A DNA stretch of 64,000 nt from Streptomyces sp. Root431 (GCF_001426585.1 NZ_LMEI01000002.1:429-64428); one strand, 5' to 3'. Shown: positions 54,012 to 63,189, counted from the first letter of the stretch. Numbers and translations are program-made. Notes: generated from the sequence alone by a model not told the origin.

Positions 54012-54045
54012 AAGGCCGGACCCCCCGCACACGGGGTCCGGCCTT
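54012..54045. terminator. Terminator between MFS exporter and accE
   Basis: AAGGCCGGACCCC (54012-54024) pairs exactly with 54033-54045; loop CCGCACAC. It lies between convergent genes and can act on both strands. Confidence 0.82.
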
Positions 54046-54060
54046 CTCGCGTTCCGACTG

Positions 54061-54273
54061 CTACACGGGCCAGTACGACCTGGCCCAGGCCCGCGGGCCC
54101 GGCCGGTGGCGCACCGTCCGCGCGATACGGGACGGGTCGGACCACCCCTCCGGTACCGCCGGGCCGCCGCCCTCGGCGGACGCCGCCGCCGTGGCCGCGG
54201 CCCGGGCCTGAACCACCGCCAGTGCGGCGGCCAGCTCCTCGGGCGTCGGATTTCCTCGTACGACCTTGATCAC
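54061..54273 (-). CDS. accE: Acyl-CoA carboxylase epsilon subunit
   Basis: 70 residues matching the small epsilon subunits of actinobacterial acyl-CoA carboxylases: IKVVRGNPTPEELAAALAVV at the N-terminus, an Ala-rich helix, and the conserved WxxP-type end with RHRPGPRAWARSYWPV. In S. coelicolor PccE and AccE bind the beta subunit and stimulate carboxylation. The gene follows the beta subunit gene by 27 bases on the same strand, so the two are co-transcribed. Confidence 0.9.
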   Translation of the reverse strand: MIKVVRGNPTPEELAAALAVVQARAAATAAASAEGGGPAVPEGWSDPSRIARTVRHRPGPRAWARSYWPV

Positions 54274-54300
54274 AACGGCTCCTTCAACGCTCGTACGCGG

Positions 54301-55893
54301 CTACAGCGGGATGTTGCCGTGCTTCTTCGGGGGAAGGGATTCCCGCTTCGTGCGGAGCTGACGCAGCCCCTTCACGATCTGCGGGCGCGTGTCCGACGGC
54401 ATGACCACCCCGTCGATGTAGCCGCGCTCGGCCGCGATGTACGGGTTGAGCAGGGCGTCCTCGTACTCCTGCATCAGCCGCGCCCGCTCCGCCTCCTGGT
54501 CCTCGGCCTCGGCGATGGTCCTGCGGTGCAGGATGTTCACCGCGCCCTGCGCGCCCATCACCGCGATCTGCGCCGTCGGCCACGCCAGGTTCAGGTCGGC
54601 GCCCAGGTGCTTCGAGCCCATGACGTCGTACGCGCCGCCGAAGGCCTTCCGGGTGATGACCGTGATCAGCGGGACCGTGGCCTCCGCGTACGCGTAGATC
54701 AGCTTCGCGCCGCGCCGGATGATGCCGCCGTACTCCTGGTCCACACCCGGCAGGAAGCCGGGCACGTCCACGAACGTCAGCACCGGGATGTTGAAGGCGT
54801 CGCACGTCCGGACGAACCGCGCGGCCTTCTCGGACGCGTTGATGTCCAGGCAGCCGGCGAACTGCATCGGCTGGTTCGCGACGACACCCACCGGGAAGCC
54901 CTCGACGCGGCCGAAGCCGGTCAGGATGTTCGGCGCGAACAGCGCCTGCGTCTCCAGGAACTCGCCGTCGTCGAGGACGTGCTCGATGACCTTGTGCATG
55001 TCGTACGGCTGGTTGGCCGAGTCCGGGATCAGCGTGTCGAGCTCGCGGTCCTCGTCGCTCACCTCGGTGTCGGCGACCTCGGGGAAGGCCGGCGGCTCGG
55101 AGAGGTTGTTCGACGGCAGGTAGGACAGCAGGGACTTCACGTACTCGATGGCGTCCTTCTCGTCCCCCGCCATGTGGTGCGCCACGCCCGAGGTCGCGTT
55201 GTGCGTCCGGGCGCCGCCCAGCTCCTCGAAGCCCACGTCCTCGCCGGTCACCGTCTTGATGACGTCCGGTCCCGTGATGAACATGTGCGAGGTCTGGTCC
55301 ACCATCACCGTGAAGTCGGTGATCGCGGGCGAGTACACCGCGCCGCCCGCGCACGGGCCGACGATCAGGGAGATCTGCGGGATCACCCCGGAGGCGTGGG
55401 TGTTGCGGCGGAAGATCTCGCCGTACATGCCGAGCGCGCTCACACCCTCCTGGATGCGGGCGCCGCCGGAGTCGTTGATGCCGATGACCGGGCAGCCGGT
55501 CTTCAGCGCGAAGTCCATCACCTTGATGATCTTCTGGCCGTACGTCTCGCCGAGCGCCCCGCCGAAGACCGTGAAGTCCTGCGAGAACACGGCCACGGGA
55601 CGCCCGTCGACCGTGCCGTACCCGGTGACGACACCGTCTCCGTACGGCCGGTTCTTCTCCAGACCGAAGTTGGTCGACCGGTGCCGGGCCAGCTCGTCCA
55701 GCTCGACGAACGACCCTTCGTCGAGGAGAAGGGCGATCCGCTCGCGCGCGGTCAGCTTGCCCTTCGCGTGCTGCTTCTCCACCGCGCGCTCCGAGCCGGC
55801 GTGCGTGGCCTCGTCGATACGGCGCTTGAGGTCCGCGATCTTGCCCGCGGTCGTGTGAATGTCGATCTCGTACTGCTCTGCCGGCTCGGACAT
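54301..55893 (-). CDS. pccB: Acyl-CoA carboxylase beta subunit (carboxyltransferase, PccB/AccB type)
   Basis: 530 residues, full length for the homohexameric beta subunit. It transfers CO2 from carboxybiotin to propionyl- or acetyl-CoA. N-domain: [60 protein letters not shown] and [20 protein letters not shown] (acyl-CoA oxyanion hole). C-domain: [40 protein letters not shown] and [20 protein letters not shown]. The position that sets acetyl- versus propionyl-CoA preference was not determined. With AccA2 and AccE it forms the complete enzyme; the ligand BirA is divergent. Confidence 0.94.
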   Translation of the reverse strand: MSEPAEQYEIDIHTTAGKIADLKRRIDEATHAGSERAVEKQHAKGKLTARERIALLLDEGSFVELDELARHRSTNFGLEKNRPYGDGVVTGYGTVDGRPVAVFSQDFTVFGGALGETYGQKIIKVMDFALKTGCPVIGINDSGGARIQEGVSALGMYGEIFRRNTHASGVIPQISLIVGPCAGGAVYSPAITDFTVMVDQTSHMFITGPDVIKTVTGEDVGFEELGGARTHNATSGVAHHMAGDEKDAIEYVKSLLSYLPSNNLSEPPAFPEVADTEVSDEDRELDTLIPDSANQPYDMHKVIEHVLDDGEFLETQALFAPNILTGFGRVEGFPVGVVANQPMQFAGCLDINASEKAARFVRTCDAFNIPVLTFVDVPGFLPGVDQEYGGIIRRGAKLIYAYAEATVPLITVITRKAFGGAYDVMGSKHLGADLNLAWPTAQIAVMGAQGAVNILHRRTIAEAEDQEAERARLMQEYEDALLNPYIAAERGYIDGVVMPSDTRPQIVKGLRQLRTKRESLPPKKHGNIPL

Positions 55894-56014
55894 CGGGATG
55901 CGGCTCCCTGCCTGGTCACGGGGGGTTCGTTGACTACGAATGGGCTACTGCTGAGCTACTGACCCGTAGCGTATCGACGCCGATACGGTTCGGCACTGCG
56001 GTCTTTGCCACACC

Positions 56015-56027
56015 TACTCTGGCTTGC
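56015..56027 (+). promoter_or_regulatory. -10 element and leaderless start of birA
   Basis: TACTCT (56015-56020) is followed by seven bases and the birA ATG at 56028. In the 134-base divergent region with pccB the sequence GAGCTACTG / GGGCTACTG is repeated (about 55932-55961), and a CGATACGG / GATACGG-like pair lies nearby. Confidence 0.5.
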
Positions 56028-56879
56028 ATGACGACCTCTCAAGGCTCAGGCCGGCCCTGGTCCGACCTCGACCGGCCCCCGCTGAACGCCCCCGCCCTCC
56101 GCCGCGCGCTCGTGCAGCCCGGTGGCCTGTGGACCTCGCTCGACGTGGTCGGCAGCACCGGCTCCACCAACAGCGACCTCGCCGCCCGCGCCGACGAGCT
56201 GCCCGAGGGGGCCGTGCTCGTCGCCGAGGAGCAGACGGCGGGGCGCGGCCGGCTCGACCGCAGCTGGACGGCGCCCGCGCGGTCCGGACTCTTCCTGTCC
56301 GTGCTCCTCAAGCCGGAGGTGCCCGTGCACCGCTGGGGCTGGCTCCCGCTGCTCACCGGAGTGGCCGCCGCGACGGGCCTCGCGAAGGCCGCCGGGACCG
56401 ACATGTCCCTCAAGTGGCCGAACGACCTGCTGGTTTCCGTCGGCGATGAGGAGCGCAAGGCCGGCGGCATCCTCGCCGAGCGCGCCGGCGAGGACGCGAT
56501 CGTCGTCGGACTCGGCATCAACGTCACGCTCCGTGAGAGCGAGCTGCCCGTCCCGGCGGCCGGCTCGCTCCTCCTCGCCGACGCCGTCTCCACCGACCGC
56601 GACACCCTCCTGCGGGCCGTCCTGCGCTCCCTCGCCCAGTGGTACGGCGACTGGGTCCGGGCCGACGGCGACCCCGAGGCCTCGGGCCTCCAGGCGGCCT
56701 ACACGGCCGGCTGCGCGACCCTCGGGCGCCGCGTCCGGGCCGACCTGCCCGGCGAGCGGATGCTGGAGGGCGAGGCGGTCGCCCTGGACGGCGACGGGCG
56801 CCTCGTGGTGGCCACGGAGGGCGGCGGCACGGAGGCGGTCGGCGCGGGCGACATCGTCCACCTGCGGACCCCCGCCTGA
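56028..56879 (+). CDS. birA: Biotin-[acetyl-CoA-carboxylase] ligase
   Basis: 283 residues. It makes biotinyl-AMP and attaches biotin to the EAMKM lysine of AccA2 and similar carriers. Motifs: GSTNSDLAARADELP, EEQTAGRGRLDRSWTAPARS (biotin and ATP loop GRGRxxR), DMSLKWPNDLLVSVGDEERK with the conserved KWPND, GGILAERAGEDAIVVGLGIN, and a short C-terminal SH3-like domain with RVRADLPGERMLEGEAVALD. There is no N-terminal helix-turn-helix, so it is a ligase only and not a repressor. The gene is divergent from pccB and next to the carboxylase genes it serves. Confidence 0.95.
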   Translation: MTTSQGSGRPWSDLDRPPLNAPALRRALVQPGGLWTSLDVVGSTGSTNSDLAARADELPEGAVLVAEEQTAGRGRLDRSWTAPARSGLFLSVLLKPEVPVHRWGWLPLLTGVAAATGLAKAAGTDMSLKWPNDLLVSVGDEERKAGGILAERAGEDAIVVGLGINVTLRESELPVPAAGSLLLADAVSTDRDTLLRAVLRSLAQWYGDWVRADGDPEASGLQAAYTAGCATLGRRVRADLPGERMLEGEAVALDGDGRLVVATEGGGTEAVGAGDIVHLRTPA

Positions 56880-57069
56880 CGGCCGCCGAGGGCGATCCCG
56901 GGGTGAGGGGTGCGCGGCGCGGGTGTCCGGTGACGGGTCGGACCCCGTCCACGGGACGGAATGGCTCGCCGTTCAGGCGTGAGCCATTCCACACCTGTCG
57001 TATCGTGGAGCGCGATCCAGGCGACAGATCGGCAGGACAAGTGGGCAGGGAACGGGCAGGAGGCGGCCG

Positions 57070-58233
57070 GTGACCGTCGACGACGCGAACGCGGGCGGCG
57101 AATCCGAACCATCCCCGTTTCCCGTACCCGAGCCCTCCGCGTACCCCACCCCCCACCACGAGGTCGACCACACGGCCGAGCCGAGCGACGACCCCCTCGC
57201 CATTCGGCTGGAACAGCTGATCCTCGGCGCCGACCGCCGCTACACCCCCTTCCAGGCCGCCCGTACCGCCGGTGTCTCCATGGAGCTCGCCTCCCGCTTC
57301 TGGCGCGCGATGGGCTTCGCCGACATCGGCCAGGCCAAGGCGCTCACCGAGGCCGACGTCCTCGCGCTGCGCCGGCTCGCCGGTCTCGTCGAGGCCGGAC
57401 TGCTCAGCGAGCCCATGGCCGTGCAGGTCGCCCGCTCCACCGGACAGACCACCGCCCGGCTGGCCGAATGGCAGATCGACTCCTTCCTGGAGGGCCTCAC
57501 CGAGCCGCCCGAGCCCGGCATGACCCGCACCGAGGTGACATATCCCCTCGTCGAGCTGCTCCTGCCCGAGCTGGAGGAGTTCCTGATCTACGTGTGGCGG
57601 CGGCAGCTCGCGGCCGCCACCGGCCGGGTCGTGCAGGCCGCCGACGACGAGGAGATGGTCGACCGGCGGCTCGCCGTCGGCTTCGCGGACCTCGTCGGCT
57701 TCACCCGGCTCACCCGCCGCCTGGAGGAGGAGGAGCTCGGCGAACTCGTCGAGGCCTTCGAGACGACCTGCGCCGACCTCGTCGCCGCGCACGGCGGCCG
57801 GCTCATCAAGACCCTCGGCGACGAGGTGCTCTACTGCGCCGACGACCCCGGCACGGCCGCCGAGATCGCCCTCCGGCTCATCGAGACCCTCGGCCACGAC
57901 GAGACGATGCCCGCCCTGCGCGTCGGCATCGCCTTCGGCACGGTGACGACCCGGATGGGCGACGTCTTCGGCACCACCGTGAACCTCGCCAGCCGCCTCA
58001 CCTCGATAGCTCCGAAGGACGCCGTGCTCGTCGACGGCGCGCTCGCGAAGGAGCTGTCCAGGACCGGGGACGCGCCCGTCTCGGAGACCGAGGCGGCGGA
58101 GGAGGCGGCCCGCGCGGAGAAGGAGGGCCGCAAGCCCGCCACGTACCGCTTCGCGCTCCAGCCGATGTGGCAGCGGCCCGTGCGCGGCCTCGGCGTCGTG
58201 GAGCCCTGGCTCCTGACCCGCCGCCCGACCTAG
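57070..58233 (+). CDS. cya: Class III adenylate cyclase
   Basis: 387 residues from GTG 57070. The first 45 residues are Pro/Glu-rich. Residues about 50-180 form a helical regulatory region (RYTPFQAARTAGVSMELASR, ADVLALRRLAGLVEAGLLSE) like that of mycobacterial Rv1264. The catalytic domain follows: LAVGFADLVGFTRLTRRLEE (first metal Asp), AHGGRLIKTLGDEVLYCADD (Lys and second Asp region), and FGTTVNLASRLTSIAPKDAV (transition-state Asn and Arg). It produces cAMP, which in S. coelicolor affects germination and antibiotic production. It is on the plus strand between birA and the enoyl-CoA hydratase gene, the order I recall for S. coelicolor cya. Confidence 0.93.
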   Translation: MTVDDANAGGESEPSPFPVPEPSAYPTPHHEVDHTAEPSDDPLAIRLEQLILGADRRYTPFQAARTAGVSMELASRFWRAMGFADIGQAKALTEADVLALRRLAGLVEAGLLSEPMAVQVARSTGQTTARLAEWQIDSFLEGLTEPPEPGMTRTEVTYPLVELLLPELEEFLIYVWRRQLAAATGRVVQAADDEEMVDRRLAVGFADLVGFTRLTRRLEEEELGELVEAFETTCADLVAAHGGRLIKTLGDEVLYCADDPGTAAEIALRLIETLGHDETMPALRVGIAFGTVTTRMGDVFGTTVNLASRLTSIAPKDAVLVDGALAKELSRTGDAPVSETEAAEEAARAEKEGRKPATYRFALQPMWQRPVRGLGVVEPWLLTRRPT

Positions 58234-58248
58234 GATCTGACGGTGAAC

Positions 58249-58272
58249 GCCCGTTAACCGTCGTTAACGGGC
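58249..58272. promoter_or_regulatory. GTTAAC-containing inverted repeat between cya and the enoyl-CoA hydratase gene
   Basis: GCCCGTTAAC (58249-58258), CGTC, GTTAACGGGC (58263-58272): a perfect ten-base arm with a four-base loop. It could be a rho-independent stop for cya or an operator for the next gene; the TTAAC core is more like an operator. Confidence 0.5.
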
Positions 58273-58298
58273 CCGGGTCCGTCGGGAGGGTGTGCGGC

Positions 58299-59093
58299 AT
58301 GTCCGAGCAGCGTTTTGGTGAGTTCGTGGTGGTCCGGAAGGACGGGGACGGGCATGTGGCCGAGCTCGTCCTCGACCGGCCCAAGGCGATGAACGCCGTC
58401 TCCTCCGAGATGGCCCGCTCCCTCGGCGCCGCCTGCGAGGCCCTCGCCGCCGACGCCTCCGTCCGCGTCACCGTCCTGACCTCCTCGAACGACCGGGCCT
58501 TCTGCGTCGGCGCCGACCTCAAGGAGCGCAACTCCTTCACCGACGCCGAGCTCGTCCGCCAGCGCCCCACCGCCCGCGCCGCCTACACCGGCGTCCTCGA
58601 ACTGCCCATGCCGACCGTCGCCGCCGTGCACGGCTTCGCCCTCGGCGGCGGCTTCGAGCTGGCCCTCGCCTGCGACGTGATCGTGGCCGACGCGACCGCC
58701 GTCGTCGGCCTCCCCGAGGTCTCCGTGGGTGTCATCCCCGGCGGCGGCGGTACGCAGCTCCTCCCGCGCCGGGTGGGCGCGGCGCGCGCCGCCGAGCTGG
58801 TCTTCACGGCCCGCCGGGTCGAGGCGGCGGAGGCCCGCGAGCTGGGCCTCGTCGACCTCCTGGAGGAGGACGCGCGCACCGGCGCCCTGGCGCTCGCCGG
58901 GCGCATCGCCGCCAACTCGCCGGTCGGTCTGCGCGCCGCCAAGAAGGCCATGCGGCTCGGCCAGGGCCTGGACCTGCGGGCCGGTCTCGAGGTCGAGGAC
59001 GCCGCGTGGCGGTCGGTGGCCTTCTCGGGGGACCGGGCGGAGGGCGTGGCGGCCTTCAACGAGAAGCGGAAGCCGGAGTGGCCCGGGGAGTGA
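58299..59093 (+). CDS. Enoyl-CoA hydratase/isomerase-family protein
   Basis: 264 residues from ATG 58299 (GGGAGGG upstream). Crotonase fold: AELVLDRPKAMNAVSSEMAR, NDRAFCVGADLKERNSF (first oxyanion Gly-Ala), AAVHGFALGGGFELALACDV (second oxyanion and first Glu region) and GLPEVSVGVIPGGGGTQLLP (catalytic Glu and following Gly). Both acid positions of hydratases are occupied, so hydration of trans-2-enoyl-CoA in fatty acid or amino acid breakdown is likely. The C-terminal helices AANSPVGLRAAKKAMRLGQG are normal. The larger frame that starts upstream inside cya is an out-of-frame artefact. Confidence 0.9.
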   Translation: MSEQRFGEFVVVRKDGDGHVAELVLDRPKAMNAVSSEMARSLGAACEALAADASVRVTVLTSSNDRAFCVGADLKERNSFTDAELVRQRPTARAAYTGVLELPMPTVAAVHGFALGGGFELALACDVIVADATAVVGLPEVSVGVIPGGGGTQLLPRRVGAARAAELVFTARRVEAAEARELGLVDLLEEDARTGALALAGRIAANSPVGLRAAKKAMRLGQGLDLRAGLEVEDAAWRSVAFSGDRAEGVAAFNEKRKPEWPGE

Positions 59094-59190
59094 GCCGTCG
59101 TCCTCGGTGACCCGGCCGGATTTTCACTCCATGTCACTTTCCGTGACGTCTCGCGAGGGAAAACGGACTAATACTCCCTAAGCTGGAGGA

Positions 59191-60441
59191 ATGGGTGAGG
59201 ATGTGCGGCTGCGGGCCGTAGTGGCGCTGGCGCAGGGGATGGCGGCGGCGCACACTCCACGTGAGTTCTGGCGGGCGGCGGCGCTCGGGTCCTGCGAGGG
59301 GCTCGACGGGACCTTCGGCGCCCTCTCCGTCTGGGAGCGGGACCTCGGCCGGCTGAAGGTCCTGGTCAACGCCGGGGAGCGGGCGGCGGGCGAGGAGGAG
59401 TTCCCGGACTCGGAGACGTATCCGGTGCACCAGTTCCCCGAGATCACCGAGTTCCTCCACGAGGCCTGGGCGGGCGGCGGCGAGCCGGACGCCTGGGTGG
59501 AGACCGCCACCGACCGCGTCCCGACCGGCCGCGTGGCGGGGCTGCGCAGGCGGGGACGCGGCTGCTGCGTGGTCGCCCCGATCGTGTTGCACGGGCGGGC
59601 GTGGGGCGAGCTGTACGTGGCCCGGCCACCCGAGGCGAAACCTTTCACCCGGGCGGACGCCGACTTCGCGACCGTCCTCGCCGCGGTCGTCGCCGCCGGC
59701 ATCGCCCAGGCCGAGCGCCTGGAGGAGGTCCGCAAACTGGCCTTCACCGACCCGCTCACCGGACTCGCCAACCGGCGGGCCGTCGACACCCGCCTCGACG
59801 AGGCCATCGAGCGCTACCGGGCCGACGGCTCCGTCGTCAGCCTGCTGGTCTGCGACCTCAACGGCCTCAAGCGGGTCAACGACACCCACGGCCACGCCGT
59901 CGGCGACCGCCTCCTCGAACGCTTCGGCTCCGTGCTCTCCCGCTGCGGGGCCCGGCTCCCCGGCGCGCTCGCGGCCCGCCTCGGCGGCGACGAGTTCTGC
60001 CTCCTGACCGTCGGCCCGACGGCGGACGAGGTCGTCGCTGTCGCCGAGGAGCTGTGCGTACGGGCGGCGGAGCTGGAGCTCGGCGAGGGCGTGGCCTGCG
60101 GGGTGGCGTCCACGGGCGACCCCATCGGCCCCCTCAGGTCGGCGCGGCGCCTCTTCCGGCTCGCGGACGCCGCCCAGTACCAGGCGAAGGCCGCGCGCTC
60201 GGCGAAGCCGGTCGTGGCGGGCCGGGACGGCACGGTCATCCGCCTCGCCGACGCCCCGCCGGGCGCCCGCGACCGCCGGCGCTTCCGCGACGCGCCTCCG
60301 ATGGAGCCGCGGCCGGAGGAGCCGCGGCCGGAGGGTTCGTCGTCTTTCGAGTCGCCGCCGGAGGGTCCGCCACCGGAAGGTCCGCTGTCAGAGGGTCCGC
60401 CGCCGGAAGGTCCGCTGTCGGAGGGTCCGCCGCCGTCCTGA
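59191..60441 (+). CDS. GAF-GGDEF protein, probable diguanylate cyclase (CdgE-like)
   Basis: 416 residues. A GAF-like sensor domain (about residues 5-175) is followed by a GGDEF domain: FTDPLTGLANRRAVDTRLDE, LLVCDLNGLKRVNDTHGHAV (metal Asp) and AARLGGDEFCLL (active-site loop). The A-site is intact, so c-di-GMP synthesis is expected; no RxxD inhibition motif stands five residues before GGDEF, so product inhibition is probably absent. The last 50 residues are Pro/Glu/Gly-rich with EGPPPEGPLS repeats. In Streptomyces c-di-GMP controls BldD and development. The location after the crotonase gene matches my recollection of S. coelicolor CdgE. Confidence 0.87.
   Translation: MGEDVRLRAVVALAQGMAAAHTPREFWRAAALGSCEGLDGTFGALSVWERDLGRLKVLVNAGERAAGEEEFPDSETYPVHQFPEITEFLHEAWAGGGEPDAWVETATDRVPTGRVAGLRRRGRGCCVVAPIVLHGRAWGELYVARPPEAKPFTRADADFATVLAAVVAAGIAQAERLEEVRKLAFTDPLTGLANRRAVDTRLDEAIERYRADGSVVSLLVCDLNGLKRVNDTHGHAVGDRLLERFGSVLSRCGARLPGALAARLGGDEFCLLTVGPTADEVVAVAEELCVRAAELELGEGVACGVASTGDPIGPLRSARRLFRLADAAQYQAKAARSAKPVVAGRDGTVIRLADAPPGARDRRRFRDAPPMEPRPEEPRPEGSSSFESPPEGPPPEGPLSEGPPPEGPLSEGPPPS
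60298..60438 (+). repeat. Tandem repeats encoding the Pro/Glu-rich tail of the GGDEF protein
   Basis: Repeats of CCGGAGGA(G/T)CCGCGG change into a 30-base unit (GAGGGTCCGCCGCCGGAAGG + TCCGCTGTCG) present twice and a half. All units are multiples of three bases, so copy changes keep the frame. Confidence 0.7.
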
Positions 60442-60486
60442 GGCGGCTCGTCCCGGCCCCGCTGCCGTGCCGATACCCTCGCCCGC

Positions 60487-61056
60487 ATGATCGACGAAGT
60501 CGCCCGCTGGCACCGGTTGGCCGCGCTCCTGCCTCCGGCGCAGGCGCGGGAGTTCAGGGACTGCTGGGAGATCGGCGAGCAGGAGGCGGGACTCGACCTG
60601 CTGGTCGAGGGCCTTCTGGAGCACCGCGTCCCGATCAGTGACACCACCCGGGCCGAGATCGCCGTGACGGCCGAGCAGTGGGGCGTGTGGGCGACCCTCG
60701 CTCCCGGCCTCGGCCGGTGCCCCGGCGGGGGCCCGGGCGACGGCTCGGGCGACGGCTCGGGCGACGGCTCGGTGGCGCTGATCGAGCACGCCGACACCGT
60801 TCCGCTGCCCGGTTCCTCCGTCGTGGCCGATGCCGCCTGGGAGGTGCTCCTCGTGGTCCCGTGGCTCGCCTGCACCCGGTGCGACCGGATGCTCGCACGC
60901 ACGCACCACCGGGAGGGCTGGGGCGACCTTTCCTTCGAGGCGAGGCGTTACGTGCTGTTCGCGCCGGACCGGAGCGCGCCGGTGCGGCTGTTCGCACCCG
61001 AGTCGGCGTGGGAGGCCTTCACCGCGCTGCGCGAGTGCTGCGGTCCGTACGGCTGA
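60487..61056 (+). CDS. Hypothetical cytoplasmic protein
   Basis: 189 residues with no domain I recognise. The N-terminal part is helical (IDEVARWHRLAALLPPAQAR), continues with CWEIGEQEAGLDLLVEGLLE and ends a first section near TAEQWGVWATLAP. A linker of three GDGS repeats (about residues 83-95) follows. The second part is mixed, with ACTRCDRMLARTHHREGWGD, where C-x-x-C might bind metal or be incidental. The ATG at 60487 comes 45 bases after the GGDEF gene stop, on the same strand. Its end and the end of the PucR-like gene are six bases apart, convergent. Confidence 0.65.
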   Translation: MIDEVARWHRLAALLPPAQAREFRDCWEIGEQEAGLDLLVEGLLEHRVPISDTTRAEIAVTAEQWGVWATLAPGLGRCPGGGPGDGSGDGSGDGSVALIEHADTVPLPGSSVVADAAWEVLLVVPWLACTRCDRMLARTHHREGWGDLSFEARRYVLFAPDRSAPVRLFAPESAWEAFTALRECCGPYG

Positions 61057-61061
61057 TCCGC

Positions 61062-62099
61062 TCAGTCGCCGAGGAGCCGCCAGGCGGTGAGGGCGAGCCT
61101 CGCGCGGGTCAGGCCGGTGGGGTCGGTGACGTCGATGCCGAGGGTCTTCGAGATCTGTTCGAGGCGGCGGGCGATGCTGCTGTGGTGCAGATGGAGGAGG
61201 CCCGCGGCCCGGCGCAGTGAGCCGGTGGCGCAGTAGGTGTCCAGGGTCTCCAGGTCGTCCGGGTCGGCGGCGAGCCGGGCGACGGCGGCCACGTCGGCGT
61301 TCTCCCGCGCGGTGTCCTGGGGGACTTCGGCCAGGAGGGCCAGCGCGCCCAGATCCCGGTAGCGGACGACGGGTTCGCGCGGGGTGGAGAAGCGGAGGGC
61401 GGTGCGGGCCTGCCGCCAGGAACGGTCGGGGCTTCCGGCGGCGCCGATGCCCGCCCGTACGTCCGCCGGGAACCGGGCCGGGTCCAGGGCCGTGGCCAGG
61501 ATGACGCCCACGTCGGCCAGGGGTGCCGCCTTCACCGGGCGGGCCGGGCAGATCAGGCCGCCGAGCCGGTCGAGCGGGAGCCGCGTCCGTACGGCGACGA
61601 CGTGGACCGGCACCTCGGCGGCGAAGCCCAGGAGCCGTAGCGCACGGGCTCGGGCCGCCTCGTCGCTGTCGGAGCTGATGACCAGTTCGACGAGCGCGGG
61701 GTCGGCCATGGTGGTGCGCGCCGGGCCGTGCCGCTCGACGACCCCGGCGGCGGCGATGGCCAGCCGGTCCAGGAGCACGTCGTCGAGGGGGCTCGGGGGG
61801 CCGGGGCGTTCCAGCCAGACCGTGCCGATCTCCTCCTCGTCGAGCGTGATCGGCGTCGTGGAGGACGCGGCCGGCGGTGGGCCGGCCGGCGCCGGTCTGC
61901 CGTCGGGCGCGTGGCGGATCACCCGGCCCGTGCCGTGGAGCCGGATCCCGGCCGTGCACTCGGCCAGGCCCGCCGAGGCCCGGGCGAGCGCCGCCAGGTC
62001 CACGCGCCGCCGCATCAGCGTGTCGTAGAACGCGATGATGCGGATCGCCCCGTCGACGTACGGATCGAGTCCCGACAGCCGTACGGCCAGTGCCTCCAT
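61062..62099 (-). CDS. PucR/CdaR-type transcriptional regulator
   Basis: 345 residues from the ATG at 62099; the longer frame upstream lacks a sensible start. The C-terminal helix-turn-helix (ETLDTYCATGSLRRAAGLLH / LHHSSIARRLEQISKTLGID) is that of PucR C-terminal HTH_30 proteins, preceded by a GGDEF-like spacer region without catalytic residues and an N-terminal GAF-like part. Such regulators in Streptomyces respond to small metabolites. The hydrolase gene at 62208 starts 108 bases away on the other strand and is the likely target; this is inference. Confidence 0.82.
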   Translation of the reverse strand: MEALAVRLSGLDPYVDGAIRIIAFYDTLMRRRVDLAALARASAGLAECTAGIRLHGTGRVIRHAPDGRPAPAGPPPAASSTTPITLDEEEIGTVWLERPGPPSPLDDVLLDRLAIAAAGVVERHGPARTTMADPALVELVISSDSDEAARARALRLLGFAAEVPVHVVAVRTRLPLDRLGGLICPARPVKAAPLADVGVILATALDPARFPADVRAGIGAAGSPDRSWRQARTALRFSTPREPVVRYRDLGALALLAEVPQDTARENADVAAVARLAADPDDLETLDTYCATGSLRRAAGLLHLHHSSIARRLEQISKTLGIDVTDPTGLTRARLALTAWRLLGD

Positions 62100-62207
62100 G
62101 CCGGAAGGATAGAAGGAGGCGGGTGCGCCGAACGGCGCGATTCCGGGGCGGGATGCGCGACGGACGGCGGATGACCGCCCCGGGCGGCGGCCGTGAGGAT
62201 GGCCGTC

Positions 62208-63110
62208 ATGGATCCCGAACTCGAAGCGTTCATCCCGTTCCTGCCCCTCATGGACATGAGCGACCCGGTCGCCGGGCGCAAGGAATTCGCCGCCCGGGCC
62301 GCCGCCGCGCCGGCGCCGGACACCTCCGGCATGGAGGTCGAGGACCACACGGTGTCCCGGCCCGCAGGACCGGACGTGCCGGTGCGGGTCTACCGCCCGC
62401 ACGGCGCGCAGGGCGCCATCGTCTGGATGCACGGCGGCGGCGGAGTCTTCGGCGACCTCGACACCGAACACCCGTGGGCCGCCCGGGTCGCCGGCCTCTC
62501 CGGGGCGGTGGTGATCTCGGTGGGGTACCGTCTGGCGCCCGAGGACCCGTTCCCGGCGGCCCTGGACGACGCGTACGCCGTACTGGTCTGGGCGGCCGGG
62601 CGCGCGGACGAACTCGGCACCGACCCGGCGCGGATCGCCGTCGGCGGGCACAGCGCCGGGGCGAACCTCGCGGCCGCGGCGGCCCTGCGGGCACGGGACG
62701 AGCAGGGCCCCGCGATCCGCTTCCAGCTCCTCAACCAGCCGGGCCTGGACGACCGTCAGGAGACGTGGTCGGCACGGAACTTCACCGACACGCCCTGGTT
62801 CAACAGCGGCGCGCGCGCCGCCGCGTGGCGGCACTACCTGGGCGACCGGCCCGCCACCCCGTACGCGGCCCCCGCCCGGGCCGCCGACCTGTCCGGCCTG
62901 CCGCCGGCCTACATCGCCACCGCGGAGTTCTGCCCGAACCGCGACGAGGGCGTCGCGTACGCGCTGCGGCTGATGCAGGCGGGCGTGTCGGTCGAACTCC
63001 ACCAGTGGCCCGGCACCTTCCACGGATCGCAGGCGATCCTCTCCGCCGAGGTCTCGCAGCGGCAGAACGCCGAACTCGGCGCGGTCCTGCGCCGCGCCCT
63101 GGCCGCCTGA
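62208..63110 (+). CDS. Alpha/beta hydrolase fold-3 esterase (HSL family)
   Basis: 300 residues from ATG 62208; a GTG at 62193 would add five. The hormone-sensitive-lipase pattern is complete: IVWMHGGGGVFGDLDTEHPW (oxyanion hole HGGG), VVISVGYRLAPEDPFPAALD, VGGHSAGANLAAAAALRARD (GHSAG nucleophile), the acid near ATAEFCPNRDEGVAYALRL, and the His in WPGTFHGSQAI. It cleaves short-chain carboxylic esters. It is divergent from the PucR-like regulator. The next gene, a beta-lactamase-like hydrolase, is 80 bases downstream and may be induced together with it. Confidence 0.9.
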   Translation: MDPELEAFIPFLPLMDMSDPVAGRKEFAARAAAAPAPDTSGMEVEDHTVSRPAGPDVPVRVYRPHGAQGAIVWMHGGGGVFGDLDTEHPWAARVAGLSGAVVISVGYRLAPEDPFPAALDDAYAVLVWAAGRADELGTDPARIAVGGHSAGANLAAAAALRARDEQGPAIRFQLLNQPGLDDRQETWSARNFTDTPWFNSGARAAAWRHYLGDRPATPYAAPARAADLSGLPPAYIATAEFCPNRDEGVAYALRLMQAGVSVELHQWPGTFHGSQAILSAEVSQRQNAELGAVLRRALAA

Positions 63111-63142
63111 GCACCCACCTTGCCCCACATCACGTCAGCTCG

Positions 63143-63165
63143 GTTCAGTTCAACTCAACTCAACT
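63143..63165 (+). repeat. TCAAC microrepeat upstream of the beta-lactamase-like gene
   Basis: The stretch GTTCAG-TTCAAC-TCAAC-TCAACTC has a five-base unit repeated three times in a locally A+T-rich region, about 25 bases before the ATG at 63190. It may be part of the promoter; no -10/-35 pair is clear. Confidence 0.4.
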
Positions 63166-63189
63166 CATCGACAGCGAAGGACGATTGTC

